Below are positions 1-8,959 of a DNA stretch of 64,000 nt, piece by piece. The notes beneath the pieces were generated by a model. The model saw nothing but the letters and a program-made list of their open reading frames with translations, had not been told where the DNA came from and searched no databases. Position 1 is the first letter of the stretch. Each line of letters starts with the position of its first letter. The position numbers and the translations under genes are program-made. The stretch covers positions 3,034,001-3,098,000 of the forward strand of contig NZ_CP082839.1 of assembly GCF_019930585.1 (NCBI RefSeq), written 5' to 3'. The DNA is from Sphingomonas nostoxanthinifaciens. GTDB taxonomy: Bacteria; Pseudomonadota; Alphaproteobacteria; Sphingomonadales; Sphingomonadaceae.

Positions 1-1770
1 GACGTCGATGCCCATGATCGCGGCCGGCACCATGCCGAACACCGACAGTACCGAATAGCGCCCGCCGATCGCCGGATCGCCGGGGAAGATGTGCGCGAAG
101 CCGTCCGCCTTGGCGAGCGCCTCCAGCTTCGAGCCCGGATCGGTCACCGCGACGAAGTGGCTGCCCTGCTTGCCCGCCTTGTCGAAGAAGAACGCGCGCA
201 GCAGCTCCGGCTCCATCGTCGAGCCCGACTTGGACGAGACGAGGAACAAGGTGTCGGCGGGATCGACCGCGGCCAGCGTCGTCGCGATCTGCCCCGGATC
301 GGTCGAATCGAGCGCGTGGACATAGGGGCTGCCGTCCTTCGGCCCGATGATCTCGGCGATCACCTCCGGCCCGAGGCTCGATCCGCCCATGCCGAGCAGC
401 ACCGACGCCTTGTAGCCCTTGGCTTCCTCGCCGAGCGCCTTCAGCGCCGCGAAATCGACCTGCTTGCCCTGCCCTGCGGCGAGCCAGCCGAGCCACTTGG
501 CCTCGTCCTTGCCGGTCCACAACGTCGCGTCGCCGTGCCACAGCCGGCGCGTCCACGCATCCGCGCGCGCCGTCTCCAACCGCGCATCGACCGCCTTCTG
601 CAGACCGTCGGGCAATTGCGCGATCATCGTGTTGAGCTTGGCGCCGGCCGCCTTGGCACGCTTGGCGGCGATCGCGCCAAGCAAAGAATCTGCCGCGTCG
701 GCGAACAGTTTCACGCCATCCTCGACCAACGCCTCGGTCACGCCGGCCAGATCGAGACCGAGCCGGTCGGCCTCGGCCAGCACGTGCTTGGCTTCATCCA
801 CGCCATCGGCCAGCGTCTGCGCGAGCGTGCCGTGATCGCGGAACGCATCCATCGTCTTGGGCGGCAGCGTGTCGACCGTGTCCGGGCCGATCAGATTGTC
901 GACGTAGAGCGTGTCGGGATAGGCCGGATCCTTGGTGCCGGTCGACGCCCACAGCAGCCGCTGCGGCTGCGCGCCCTTGGCGAGCAGGGCCTGCCAGCGA
1001 TCGGACGCGACGAATTCGAGGAACCACTGATAGGCCAGCTTCGCGTTGGCGATGGCGACCTTGCCGCGCACCGCCTTGAGCGCCTCGGCCTCGCCGTCGC
1101 CATTCTTCAGGCGCGTGTCGATCTTCTTGTCGATCTGCGCGTCGATACGGCTGACGAAGAAGCTGGCGACGCTGGCGATCCGGTCGATCGGCTCGCCCTT
1201 CGCGACGCGCGCTTCGAGCCCCGCGACATAGGCCTCGGCCACCGCCTTGTAGGCATCGAGCGAGAACAGCAGCGTCACGTTGATCGACAGACCGTCCTCG
1301 ATCAGCTGGCGGATCGCGGGCACGCCGGCCTTGGTGCCCGGCACCTTGATCATCAGGTTCGGGCGATCGACCATCGCATGCAGCCGCCGTGCCTCGACGA
1401 TCGTCGGCTCGGTGCCGTTGGCGAGATAGGGCGAGACTTCAAGGCTGACATAGCCGTCCTTGGCATCCAGCCGGTCGTAGACCGGGCGCAGCGTGTCGGC
1501 CGCATCCTGGATGTCCTTCACCGCCAGCGCTTCGTAGGTGTCGGTGATGCTGGCGCCGGCATTGGCCTGGACGAACGACTGGAACTGTTCGTCATAGGCC
1601 TCGCCATGGCCCATCGCCTTCTCGAAGATCGACGGGTTGGAGGTGACGCCGGTGACGCCATCCTCTTCCACCAGTTTCTTGAGGCCGCCTTCCTTGAGGA
1701 AGGAGCGGTCGACAAAATCGAGCCAGGGTGCCTGGCCGGATTCCTGAAGCTGCTTCAGCAGACTGGTCAT
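1..1770 (-). CDS. tal-pgi: Bifunctional transaldolase / glucose-6-phosphate isomerase, 3' part outside window
   Basis: A fusion enzyme of the non-oxidative pentose phosphate pathway and upper glycolysis, cytosolic. About 590 codons are visible from the ATG at 1770 and the gene runs off the left edge. The transaldolase half has GVTSNPSIFEKA near residue 40 and the Schiff-base lysine in IKVPGTKAG near residue 142. A second domain from about residue 385 carries isomerase motifs GMGGSSLGPEV and SKSGSTMEP. Fusions of this kind are known and run to about 940 residues, so roughly a third is missing. It starts three bases after the tkt stop, so the two are cotranscribed. Confidence in the fusion is high because no stop separates the two halves. 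Confidence 0.95.
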   Translation of the reverse strand, partial: MTSLLKQLQESGQAPWLDFVDRSFLKEGGLKKLVEEDGVTGVTSNPSIFEKAMGHGEAYDEQFQSFVQANAGASITDTYEALAVKDIQDAADTLRPVYDRLDAKDGYVSLEVSPYLANGTEPTIVEARRLHAMVDRPNLMIKVPGTKAGVPAIRQLIEDGLSINVTLLFSLDAYKAVAEAYVAGLEARVAKGEPIDRIASVASFFVSRIDAQIDKKIDTRLKNGDGEAEALKAVRGKVAIANAKLAYQWFLEFVASDRWQALLAKGAQPQRLLWASTGTKDPAYPDTLYVDNLIGPDTVDTLPPKTMDAFRDHGTLAQTLADGVDEAKHVLAEADRLGLDLAGVTEALVEDGVKLFADAADSLLGAIAAKRAKAAGAKLNTMIAQLPDGLQKAVDARLETARADAWTRRLWHGDATLWTGKDEAKWLGWLAAGQGKQVDFAALKALGEEAKGYKASVLLGMGGSSLGPEVIAEIIGPKDGSPYVHALDSTDPGQIATTLAAVDPADTLFLVSSKSGSTMEPELLRAFFFDKAGKQGSHFVAVTDPGSKLEALAKADGFAHIFPGDPAIGGRYSVLSVFGMVPAAIMGIDV

Positions 1771-1773
1771 CGC

Positions 1774-3852
1774 TTACGCCCCCTTGCCCAACATGTCCTT
1801 CGCCACCTTCACCGCATTGTCGACGGTGAAGCCGAACTTCTCCTGCAGCTTCGCGAGCGGCGCCGACGCGCCGAAGGTCGACATCGTGATCGTCCGCCCC
1901 TTGGAGCCGACATACCGATCCCAGCCGATCTCGCCGCCCATCTCGACCGCGAGCCGCGCCTCGACGCCGGGGGTCAGCACGCTGTCCTTGTAGGCGTCGT
2001 CCTGCAGCTCGAAGAGGTACCAGCTCGGCATCGACACGACGCGCGATCGCACGCCCTCCGCCGTCAGTTTCTCATGCGCATCGACGACGAGGCTGACCTC
2101 GGAGCCGGTGCCGATCAGGATGACCTCGGGATCCTCGGCGCTCGCCAGCACGTAAGCGCCGCGCATCACGCCTTCGGCGTTGGCATATTTGCCCCGGTCG
2201 AGCGTCGGCAGCGCCTGACGCGAAAGGATGAGCGCGGTCGGCTTGTCGCCGGTGCGAAGCGCGCTCTTCCACGCCCACGCCACCTCGTTCGCGTCGCCCG
2301 GCCGGATCGTGTTGAGACCGGGGATGGCGCGCAGCGCCGCCAGCTGCTCGATCGGCTGGTGCGTCGGGCCGTCCTCGCCGACGCCGATCGAATCGTGCGT
2401 GAAGACGAAGGTGACGCCCAGCTCCATGATCGCCGCCAGCCGGATCGGAGGCCGCATATAGTCGGAGAAGACCATGAAGGTGGCGGTGTAGGAACGCAGA
2501 TGCGACAGCGCCATGCCGTTGGCGACGGCGCCCATGCCATGCTCGCGCACGCCGAAGTGGAGGTTGCGTCCGCCGTAGCTCGCCGCCTGGAACGAGCCAC
2601 CGTCGTTGATCAGCGTCTTGGTCGAGGGTGCGAGGTCGGCCGATCCGCCGACCAGCCAAGGCAGCTTGGGGCCGATCGCGTTCATCACCTTGCCGCCGGC
2701 ATCGCGCGAGGCGACGCCCTTGGGGTCGGCATCGAAGCTCGGCACGTCGGCATCCCAGCCCTCGGGCAGGCGATCGGCGAACAAGGCGTCGAGCTCCTTG
2801 CCCAGCTCGGGCTCGGCTTCCTTGTAGCGCGCGAGCATCTGCTCCCATTCCTCGCGCAGCGGCCGGCCGCGACCGGCGATCGCGCCGTTCAGCCGCTCGG
2901 GCACGCCCTCGGGAATGCGGAACTGCGCGTCGGCGGGCCAGCCGTAACGCTCCTTGGTGCCGCGCACGTCGTCGGGGGTCATCGCCTCGCCATGCGCCTT
3001 GGCGGTGCCGGCGATCGAACTGCCATAGCCGATGATGCTGCGCACGACGATCATCGTCGGCCGGTCGGTGGTCGCCTTGAACGCCTCGACCGCTTTCGCG
3101 AAGGCGCCGGTGTCGTTGGCGTCATCGACGTGGATGACGTTCCAGTGATACGCCTCGAACCGCTTGCCCACGTCCTCGTCGAACGCGAGATCGGTGCCGC
3201 CCTCGATCGACACGCTGTTCGAATCGTAGATCCAGCACAGGTTGGACAGCCGGAGATGCCCGGCAAGGCTCGCCGCCTCGCTGGCGACGCCTTCCATCAT
3301 GCAGCCGTCGCCGGCCAGGCAGTAGACGTCGTGATCGAAGATGGGGAAGCCATCGCGATTGTAGCGCGCCGCGAGCCAGCGCTCGGCGATCGCCATGCCC
3401 ACCGAATTGCCGCAACCCTGCCCCAGCGGTCCGGTGGTCGTCTCGACGCCGGTCGTGTGGCGATATTCAGGGTGGCCCGGCGTCTTGGAACTCAGCTGGC
3501 GGAAATTCTTGATGTCGTCGAGGCTGACCGCCGGGTTGCCGGTCTGCTTCCCGTCGCGATCGATCTCGCGAATGCCCGACAGGTGGATCAGCGCGTAGAG
3601 CAGCATCGAGGCGTGGCCGACCGACAGGACGAAGCGGTCGCGATTGGGCCAGTCGGGCTTGTCCGGATCGGTGCGAAGAAACTGGGACCAGAGCGTGTAG
3701 CCCACCGGCGCCATGCCCATCGGCGTGCCGATATGGCCCGAATGCGCCTTCAGGACGGCGTCCATTGCTAAAGTTCGGATGGTGTCGATGGCGAGCCGGT
3801 CGGGCGACCCGTCCTCATGGAGGGACGAAGCGGGAGCGGTCTGGGTCGACAT
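1774..3852 (-). CDS. tkt: Transketolase
   Basis: Thiamine-diphosphate enzyme that moves two-carbon units between sugar phosphates in the pentose phosphate pathway. At 692 residues it has the normal family length. The N-terminus carries the SGHIGTPMGMAP motif, and the ThDP/metal motif GDGCMMEG lies at residues 181-188. The central pyrimidine domain holds the conserved HDSIGVGEDGPTHQP stretch. It sits about 100 bases downstream of rpiA and three bases upstream of tal-pgi, which puts three consecutive steps of the non-oxidative branch in one transcription unit. A very long plus-strand reading frame covers the same bases and is only the antisense shadow of this GC-rich gene. Confidence 0.97.
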   Translation of the reverse strand: MSTQTAPASSLHEDGSPDRLAIDTIRTLAMDAVLKAHSGHIGTPMGMAPVGYTLWSQFLRTDPDKPDWPNRDRFVLSVGHASMLLYALIHLSGIREIDRDGKQTGNPAVSLDDIKNFRQLSSKTPGHPEYRHTTGVETTTGPLGQGCGNSVGMAIAERWLAARYNRDGFPIFDHDVYCLAGDGCMMEGVASEAASLAGHLRLSNLCWIYDSNSVSIEGGTDLAFDEDVGKRFEAYHWNVIHVDDANDTGAFAKAVEAFKATTDRPTMIVVRSIIGYGSSIAGTAKAHGEAMTPDDVRGTKERYGWPADAQFRIPEGVPERLNGAIAGRGRPLREEWEQMLARYKEAEPELGKELDALFADRLPEGWDADVPSFDADPKGVASRDAGGKVMNAIGPKLPWLVGGSADLAPSTKTLINDGGSFQAASYGGRNLHFGVREHGMGAVANGMALSHLRSYTATFMVFSDYMRPPIRLAAIMELGVTFVFTHDSIGVGEDGPTHQPIEQLAALRAIPGLNTIRPGDANEVAWAWKSALRTGDKPTALILSRQALPTLDRGKYANAEGVMRGAYVLASAEDPEVILIGTGSEVSLVVDAHEKLTAEGVRSRVVSMPSWYLFELQDDAYKDSVLTPGVEARLAVEMGGEIGWDRYVGSKGRTITMSTFGASAPLAKLQEKFGFTVDNAVKVAKDMLGKGA

Positions 3853-3955
3853 GAAGGTCCTTCCGGTCGTGGAACGAGTCGCGAGGCGATAGCGCGTTCA
3901 GGAACGGCGGCGCAACGGCCCGACGCAGTTGGTTGTTCCAGCGATATTTTGCGGT

Positions 3956-4648
3956 TTAAGGTCGAAGGGCGGCAGAGCGCTCGATTTTCTCGACCACGCC
4001 ATCGACAGCGACATAGATCGCGTCGACCTCCTCAACGAAAAGGCCGTGGCCAAGCGCGCCGGGAATGGTCGCGAGCGCGACCGCCAGCGCGGCCGGATCG
4101 CCGATCATATCGAAGTGGCAATCGAGCACGGCATTGCCCTGATCAGTCCGGTAAGGCCCGTCTGCGGCGCGACGCAGATCCGGCCTTCCGCCGAGCGCGC
4201 GCACCTGCGCAGCGACGAACGCTTCGGCGAAGGGAAGCACCTCGATCGGCACCGGCGCCGCGCCCAGCCGATCGACCCGCTTGGACCCATCGACGATGAC
4301 GATCATGCGCGCGGCGGCAGCGCCCACCACTTTTTCGCGGAGCATCGCGCCGCCCGCGCCCTTGATGGCGCGAAGTTGAGGATCGATCTCGTCGGCGCCG
4401 TCGATCGCCAGATCGAGCGCGTCGGTCTGCGACGGATCGAGCAATAGGATACCCGCCGCCCGCGCCTGTTCCTCACTGGCGCGCGACGTGGCGACAGCGG
4501 TGAAATCGAGCCCCGCCGCGCGCCTGCGCCCGAGTTCCTCGATCAGGAAGAATGCGGTGCTGCCCGTGCCGAGCCCGATCCGCATGCCAGAGCGGACCTC
4601 GTCGGCTGCGGCAAGGGCAGCAGCGCGCTTGTCGTCGGCCTGGCTCAT
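3956..4648 (-). CDS. rpiA: Ribose-5-phosphate isomerase A
   Basis: Interconverts ribose 5-phosphate and ribulose 5-phosphate. The 230-residue protein has GTGSTAFF near residue 28, the acidic DGADEID active-site motif near residue 83 and the KGAGGAMLREK motif with the general base region just after. Length fits the RpiA family, about 220-235 residues. It begins six bases after the stop of the small gene at 4655-4879 and lies upstream of tkt in the same direction, so it is probably translated from a polycistronic message. The function is secure from motifs and context. Confidence 0.96.
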   Translation of the reverse strand: MSQADDKRAAALAAADEVRSGMRIGLGTGSTAFFLIEELGRRRAAGLDFTAVATSRASEEQARAAGILLLDPSQTDALDLAIDGADEIDPQLRAIKGAGGAMLREKVVGAAAARMIVIVDGSKRVDRLGAAPVPIEVLPFAEAFVAAQVRALGGRPDLRRAADGPYRTDQGNAVLDCHFDMIGDPAALAVALATIPGALGHGLFVEEVDAIYVAVDGVVEKIERSAALRP

Positions 4649-4654
4649 CGGTGG

Positions 4655-4879
4655 CTAGCGACTGCCATGCTTGGGGCCGTCGCCGCCATGCCCCTCAGGC
4701 ATATCGGCGTGCGGCTCCTCGTCGCCGCCCCCGCCGCTAGCGGAATCGGGGTCGATATCCTCGGCATCGCCGCCGCCCCCGGCCGAGGCCCCGCTGCCAT
4801 GCACCGCGCCCGAAGGCGCGATGGTGGCAGGAGCACCGCGATTGTCAGCGTCGGGAGCGGTTTCCTCAGGCTTGATCAT
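4655..4879 (-). CDS. Small Gly/Asp/Pro-rich disordered protein, unknown function
   Basis: A 74-residue hydrophilic protein starting MIKPEETAPD and rich in glycine, aspartate, histidine and proline, with two GGGGD-type runs. It has no membrane segment or signal peptide and is predicted by eye to be disordered. Its ATG overlaps the stop of the preceding small gene by four bases (ATGA), and its stop lies six bases before the rpiA start, so it is embedded in the operon. That placement is the main argument that it is translated. I recognise no family. Low-complexity composition in GC-rich DNA means a chance reading frame cannot be excluded. Confidence 0.55.
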   Translation of the reverse strand: MIKPEETAPDADNRGAPATIAPSGAVHGSGASAGGGGDAEDIDPDSASGGGGDEEPHADMPEGHGGDGPKHGSR

Positions 4880-5109
4880 GGGCGCTTCGGCAGGTCGCTC
4901 GAATTGCCGGCCTGGGGATCGCTGATCTTGGCGATGTCCGGGCCCGAGCCCGACGCGCCCGCGCCACCCATGCCGCCGAGCGTCGAGTCGATCATATCGC
5001 CCCGATGGCCAAGCTGCTGGCGCTTCAGATATTCCTCGGCCTGTTCGCGGGTCATCTGCCGAATCTCGTTTTCCTCGACAGGATCGATCGTGGTGCCAGT
5101 GTCGGCCAT
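4876..5109 (-). CDS. Small hydrophilic protein, first gene of the rpiA-tkt operon, unknown function
   Basis: A 77-residue protein starting MADTGTTIDPVEENEIRQ. The first half is a likely amphipathic helix (residues 10-32, rich in Glu, Arg and Gln); the second half is glycine-rich (GGMGGAGASGSG). It has no signal peptide or membrane segment. The reading frame continues upstream without a stop opposite the homoserine dehydrogenase gene, but that extension is shadow; the ATG at 5109 is preceded by GAAGGAGATG-like ribosome-binding sequence. It is coupled by ATGA to the next small gene and then to rpiA. No family recognised. Confidence 0.6.
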   Translation of the reverse strand: MADTGTTIDPVEENEIRQMTREQAEEYLKRQQLGHRGDMIDSTLGGMGGAGASGSGPDIAKISDPQAGNSSDLPKRP

Positions 5110-5247
5110 TGTCCATCTCCTTCGCGTGGATACAGGCCTAGAACGACCGCGCGGCGGCGCCGTTCCGAATGGCGCGGCAGAGCGCAGGGTTGCAACGACG
5201 CACGGTGCGGCTAGGAGCGGCGCTCGATCGGATCGAGGGAGAAACAG

Positions 5248-6540
5248 GTGGTCCAGCCGTTGCGCATCGCGCTTGCCGGGCTCGGCACGGTCGGCGGCGG
5301 CGTCGTCAAGCTGCTGGTGGAGAATGCCGCGCTGATCGAGCGCCGCGCGGGGCGTGGCATCCGCGTGGTCGCGGTCTCGGCCCGCGACCGCACGCGCGAT
5401 CGCGGCATCGCGCTCGACGGCATCGAGTGGGTCGACGATGCGACGACGCTCGCCCAGCGCGACGATCTCGATGCGGTGGTCGAGGTGATCGGCGGATCGG
5501 ACGGCCCCGCCCTGACGCTCGCGCGCGCCACATTGTCGAGCGGCAAGGCGTTCGTCACCGCCAACAAGGCGATGCTGGCGCATCACGGGCTGGAACTTGC
5601 CGCCGCTGCCGAGGCCACCGGCGCCGCGCTGAAATATGAAGCGGCGGTGGCGGGCGGCATTCCCGTCATCAAGGGGCTGCGCGAGGGCGCGGCCGCCAAT
5701 GCGATCCACCATGTCTACGGGATCCTCAACGGCACCTGCAATTACATCCTGACGGTGATGGAAAGCGCCGGGCGCGACTTTGCCGAGGTGCTCGCCGAGG
5801 CGCAGGCGCTGGGCTATGCCGAAGCCGACCCCAGCTTCGACATCGACGGCGTCGATGCCGCGCACAAACTGGCGATCCTTTCCAGCCTCGCCTTCGGCAC
5901 CGCGATCGACTTCGATAATGTGGCGATCACCGGCATCCGCCATGTCATCGCCGCCGACATCGCCGAAGCCGCGGCGCTCGGCTTCCGCATCCGGCTGGTC
6001 GGGCAGAGCGAGGCGGGCACCAAGGGGCTGTTCCAGCGCGTCCATCCCTGCCTCGTGCCGCTCGGCCATCCGCTGGCGCACGTCACCGGATCGCTCAACG
6101 CGGTGATGGCGGAGGGCAATTATGTCGGCCGCCTGCTGTTCCAGGGGCGCGGCGCAGGCGAAGGCCCGACCGCGAGCGCGATCGTCGCCGACCTGATCGA
6201 CGTCGCGCGCGGCGAAACCGGGCCGGCCTTCGCCATGCCGGTCGCGAGCCTCGCCGTGCCCGAGCCTGCGCCGGCGGGCGAGCGGCGCGGCCGGTCCTAC
6301 CTGCGCTTCACCGTCGCCGACCGGCCGGGCGTGCTGGCGGAACTGACCGCCGCGATGCGCGACGCCGGCGTCTCGATCGAGAGCCTGATCCAGCGCGGCG
6401 CCGCCGCCGACGGCAGCGTGCTGATCGTGATGGTGACGCACGAAGGACCCGAACGCTCGGTCGCGCACGCGCTGGAGAAACTGGAAGGCTCGGCGAGCGT
6501 CGTCGGCCGGCCGATGCTGATGCACATCCTGGAAAGCTGA
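5248..6540 (+). CDS. hom: Homoserine dehydrogenase
   Basis: Reduces aspartate semialdehyde to homoserine, the branch point to threonine, methionine and isoleucine. The 430-residue protein starts at a GTG (5248) behind a GGGAGA ribosome-binding site. The N-terminal Rossmann motif GLGTVGGG is at residues 11-18, the catalytic homoserine-binding region follows with NKAMLA and GGIPVIKGLREG, and a C-terminal ACT domain (about 350-430, beginning YLRFTVADRPGVLAEL) suggests feedback control by an amino acid, usually threonine. The gene diverges from the small-gene/rpiA operon across a 138-base shared promoter region and is followed by glpX in the same direction. Confidence 0.97.
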   Translation: MVQPLRIALAGLGTVGGGVVKLLVENAALIERRAGRGIRVVAVSARDRTRDRGIALDGIEWVDDATTLAQRDDLDAVVEVIGGSDGPALTLARATLSSGKAFVTANKAMLAHHGLELAAAAEATGAALKYEAAVAGGIPVIKGLREGAAANAIHHVYGILNGTCNYILTVMESAGRDFAEVLAEAQALGYAEADPSFDIDGVDAAHKLAILSSLAFGTAIDFDNVAITGIRHVIAADIAEAAALGFRIRLVGQSEAGTKGLFQRVHPCLVPLGHPLAHVTGSLNAVMAEGNYVGRLLFQGRGAGEGPTASAIVADLIDVARGETGPAFAMPVASLAVPEPAPAGERRGRSYLRFTVADRPGVLAELTAAMRDAGVSIESLIQRGAAADGSVLIVMVTHEGPERSVAHALEKLEGSASVVGRPMLMHILES

Positions 6541-6605
6541 GCCTTTCTCGACAATGTCACCGCGCCGCCCTATCCCGCCCGCAGCAATCGGCGAGAGGTA
6601 AAGGC

Positions 6606-7574
6606 ATGACGGTGAAGGCTTCAAAGGCGCTCGACCGGGTGCTCGTGCTGGAGATGGTGCGCGTCACCGAGGCGGCGGCGATCGCCTGCTCCTCGATGGT
6701 CGGCCGCGGCGACGAGAAGGCCGCCGATGCCGCCGCCGTCGAGGCGATGCGCCAGGCGTTCAACGAGCTCGATTTCGACGGCACGGTGGTGATCGGCGAG
6801 GGTGAGCGCGACGAGGCGCCGATGCTCTACATCGGCGAGAAGGTCGGCAAGTGCAGCCCCGGCGCGCCAAAGATCGATATCGCGCTCGACCCGCTCGAGG
6901 GCACGACGCTGACCGCCAAGGCCAGCCCCAACGCGCTGGCGGTTCTGGCGATCGCCGAGCAGGGCTGCCTGCTGAACGCGCCCGACGTCTATATGGACAA
7001 GCTGGCGATCGGGCCGGGCTACGAGACCGGGCTCGTCAGCCTCGACCGCACGCCGACCGAGAACATTATCGCACTCGCCAAGGCGAAGGGTGTTCCGCCG
7101 CATGAGATCATGGCACTGGTGCTCGATCGGCCGCGCCACGAGAAGATGATCGCAGAACTGCGCGCGACCGGCTGCGGCGTGGTGCTGATCCCCGATGGCG
7201 ACGTTGCCGGCGTGATCTCCGTGACCGATCCGGAGACTACGATCGATATCTACATGGGTTCGGGCGGCGCGCCGGAGGGCGTCCTCGCCGCGGCCGCATT
7301 GGCCTGCGTCGGCGGCCAGTTCCAGGGGCGGCTGCTATTCCGCAACGACGACGAGCGCGCACGCGCCGCGAAGTGGGGCGTCACCGATCTCGACCGCGTC
7401 TACCAGATCGAGGATCTGGTGAAGGGCGACGCGATCTTCGCCGCGACCGGCGTCACCGACGGCTCGCTGCTGCAGGGCGTGAAGCAGCGGAAGGGCGCGC
7501 TCACTACCGAGAGCATCGTCATGCGCGCAAGCTCAGGCACGGTACGCCGCATCTTCAGCGAGCATCGCCGCTGA
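6606..7574 (+). CDS. glpX: Class II fructose-1,6-bisphosphatase
   Basis: Dephosphorylates fructose 1,6-bisphosphate in gluconeogenesis. The 322-residue protein matches GlpX length and carries VVIGEGERDEAPML near residue 60 and the metal-binding DPLEGTTL near residue 97, both typical of the lithium-sensitive class II phosphatases. A GAGAGGTAAAGGC sequence just before the ATG is a good ribosome-binding site. It follows hom by 65 bases in the same direction and ends in front of a strong 12-bp hairpin. With the adjacent pentose phosphate genes and the glucokinase at 18.4 kb, the window holds several central carbon enzymes. Confidence 0.96.
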   Translation: MTVKASKALDRVLVLEMVRVTEAAAIACSSMVGRGDEKAADAAAVEAMRQAFNELDFDGTVVIGEGERDEAPMLYIGEKVGKCSPGAPKIDIALDPLEGTTLTAKASPNALAVLAIAEQGCLLNAPDVYMDKLAIGPGYETGLVSLDRTPTENIIALAKAKGVPPHEIMALVLDRPRHEKMIAELRATGCGVVLIPDGDVAGVISVTDPETTIDIYMGSGGAPEGVLAAAALACVGGQFQGRLLFRNDDERARAAKWGVTDLDRVYQIEDLVKGDAIFAATGVTDGSLLQGVKQRKGALTTESIVMRASSGTVRRIFSEHRR

Positions 7575-7590
7575 TCGCCACGTGAACGAA

Positions 7591-7619
7591 GCGAGGGGCG
7601 CCGCCAAGGCGCCCCTCGC
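7591..7619. terminator. Hairpin between convergent glpX and the metalloprotease gene
   Basis: A perfect 12-bp stem (GCGAGGGGCGCC with its complement) around a five-base loop sits 16 bases after the glpX stop and 10 bases before the stop of the convergent gene. There is no long T-run on either side, so it may act as a bidirectional or Rho-assisted stop. Confidence 0.6.
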
Positions 7620-7629
7620 CCTCCAAAGA

Positions 7630-8784
7630 TCAGGCGAAGCGCACCGTCGTCCGCTGGCGCCGCCGCATTGCGCCGCCGACCAGCCCGAAGCCGCCCAGCA
7701 TCATCGCCCACGTCGCCGGCTCCGGCACGCCGAACAGGCTGAACGCCTGCGCGGTGGAGAAGCTGTAGCCCGGATCCGCCAGCACATCGACGTTGAGGTT
7801 CCAGCCGATCGCGTCCATCGCCGCCAGATCGAGCGCGGAGACCTTCGCGTTGGTGGCGCTGCACAGATAGGGGTTCATGATCCCCTCGAAATTGCTGCAC
7901 GTGCCGTTGTCGAGCCAGTGCGACGCCTGATAGCCGGTGCCGAAATCCTCGCCCTGCGCGAAGGCGCTCTTGCCGAACAATTGCGTCGCACCGCCGTCGA
8001 TCGAGAAATAGCTGTCCTGCCCCGGCGCCCAGTTCAGCGTATCCGTCCCGCTGTAGCGGAACAGGTCGAGGGCATAGGCCCACCACGCGCCGTTCACGTC
8101 GCCCGAATAGCCGTTCGAATAATCGAAATCGTCGGCCGCGCTGATAAAGCCCAGCGCATGGCCCATCTCGTGGATCGCCACGCCGATGAAGTCGTAGGCG
8201 CCGGTGGTGATGCCGTCGGACGGGTTGAAGTCGAAATTGAAGTTGCTCGAGAAGGTGATCGATGCATCGATGCTGTTGTCGACCGTGCCGGTGAGTGCCT
8301 TGTAGATGGTCGAGTTGATCGCCATCGTCTCGTTGATCGCGTTGTTGCCCGAGCTGACGCGCGTGCCCGACGTGTCAATGCCGGTCCGTGCCGAGCGATC
8401 GAGATATTCGGACACGATCGCGGTGACGCCCTGCGACGGCGTGACTTTCGGCAGATAGGCGTCGGCGGCCTTGTCCAGCGCGCTCGTGCCGGTGGCCTTC
8501 AGCGCATTTTCATAGCCCGCAATCGACACGAACTGCTCGAGCGAACTGCCCGTCTGGCCGAGCACGCGCGGCGCGAGCGGGGCATAGCCGACGTCGAAAT
8601 TGATCGTCGCGTTGGTCGAGATGACGCTTTCCCAATAGCTTGCTGCGATGCGGAAGCCCTGCTCCGCCGGCGAGCCGGTCACACCGCCGGCATCGATCAA
8701 ATTGATGGTCAACGCCGGCGCCGTAGTGGCGATCGCGCCACCTGCTAGCAAACCGGCAACGATCATTAAGGGACGGAAGGTCAT
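7630..8784 (-). CDS. Secreted zinc metalloprotease with PEPxxWA-CTERM sorting signal
   Basis: A 384-residue exported protein. Residues 1-25 form a signal peptide (MTFRPLMIVAGLLAGG, cut near APA-LTI). The zinc motif HEMGHALGF lies at residues 205-213 and matches the metzincin-like HExxHxxGF pattern; a later IMNPYLC may supply the Met-turn. The C-terminus has VPEPATWAMM, a hydrophobic segment (LGGFGLVGGA) and a basic MRRRQR tail, the PEP-CTERM layout recognised by exosortases. No exosortase is in this window. It resembles the NF038122-type metalloproteases. Substrate unknown. The gene is monocistronic and ends against glpX. Confidence 0.88.
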   Translation of the reverse strand: MTFRPLMIVAGLLAGGAIATTAPALTINLIDAGGVTGSPAEQGFRIAASYWESVISTNATINFDVGYAPLAPRVLGQTGSSLEQFVSIAGYENALKATGTSALDKAADAYLPKVTPSQGVTAIVSEYLDRSARTGIDTSGTRVSSGNNAINETMAINSTIYKALTGTVDNSIDASITFSSNFNFDFNPSDGITTGAYDFIGVAIHEMGHALGFISAADDFDYSNGYSGDVNGAWWAYALDLFRYSGTDTLNWAPGQDSYFSIDGGATQLFGKSAFAQGEDFGTGYQASHWLDNGTCSNFEGIMNPYLCSATNAKVSALDLAAMDAIGWNLNVDVLADPGYSFSTAQAFSLFGVPEPATWAMMLGGFGLVGGAMRRRQRTTVRFA

Positions 8785-8830
8785 GGGGGGTCCTCCGAGC
8801 GTCGCACCACGGCATTGTGGTTAACTTGGC

Positions 8831-8857
8831 GTTCACCTTTGTGACAAAGCGGTGAAC
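8831..8857. promoter_or_regulatory. 27-bp interrupted palindrome upstream of the metalloprotease gene
   Basis: GTTCACC and GGTGAAC flank a smaller palindrome, CTTTGT-n-ACAAAG on one strand, about 50 bases before the metalloprotease start. A TTGACG hexamer lies just upstream on the minus strand (8870 region). The symmetry suggests an operator for a dimeric regulator; the regulator is not identified. Confidence 0.35.
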
Positions 8858-8959
8858 GGTCCGTCAACCGGGATATTTTGCAGCGCAATATGGAACAGGC
8901 CGAGCCGACGCGCGTTACGCGGCGCCGGCTCTGCCTCGACTGTTCGGAAGGGGGATGCG

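Noticed and set aside
91..3771. A 1226-codon open frame on the plus strand
   Set aside because: It lies antisense to tkt and tal-pgi, is arginine/leucine/histidine-rich with no domain, and is a normal by-product of high GC third positions.
5110..6624. Upstream extension of the small minus-strand frame opposite hom
   Set aside because: Composition is that of an antisense shadow; only the last 77 codons from ATG 5109 have a start signal and sensible protein character.
8821..8836. CtrA-like TTAA-n7-TTCA element
   Set aside because: The second half-site is off consensus and a single such match is expected by chance.
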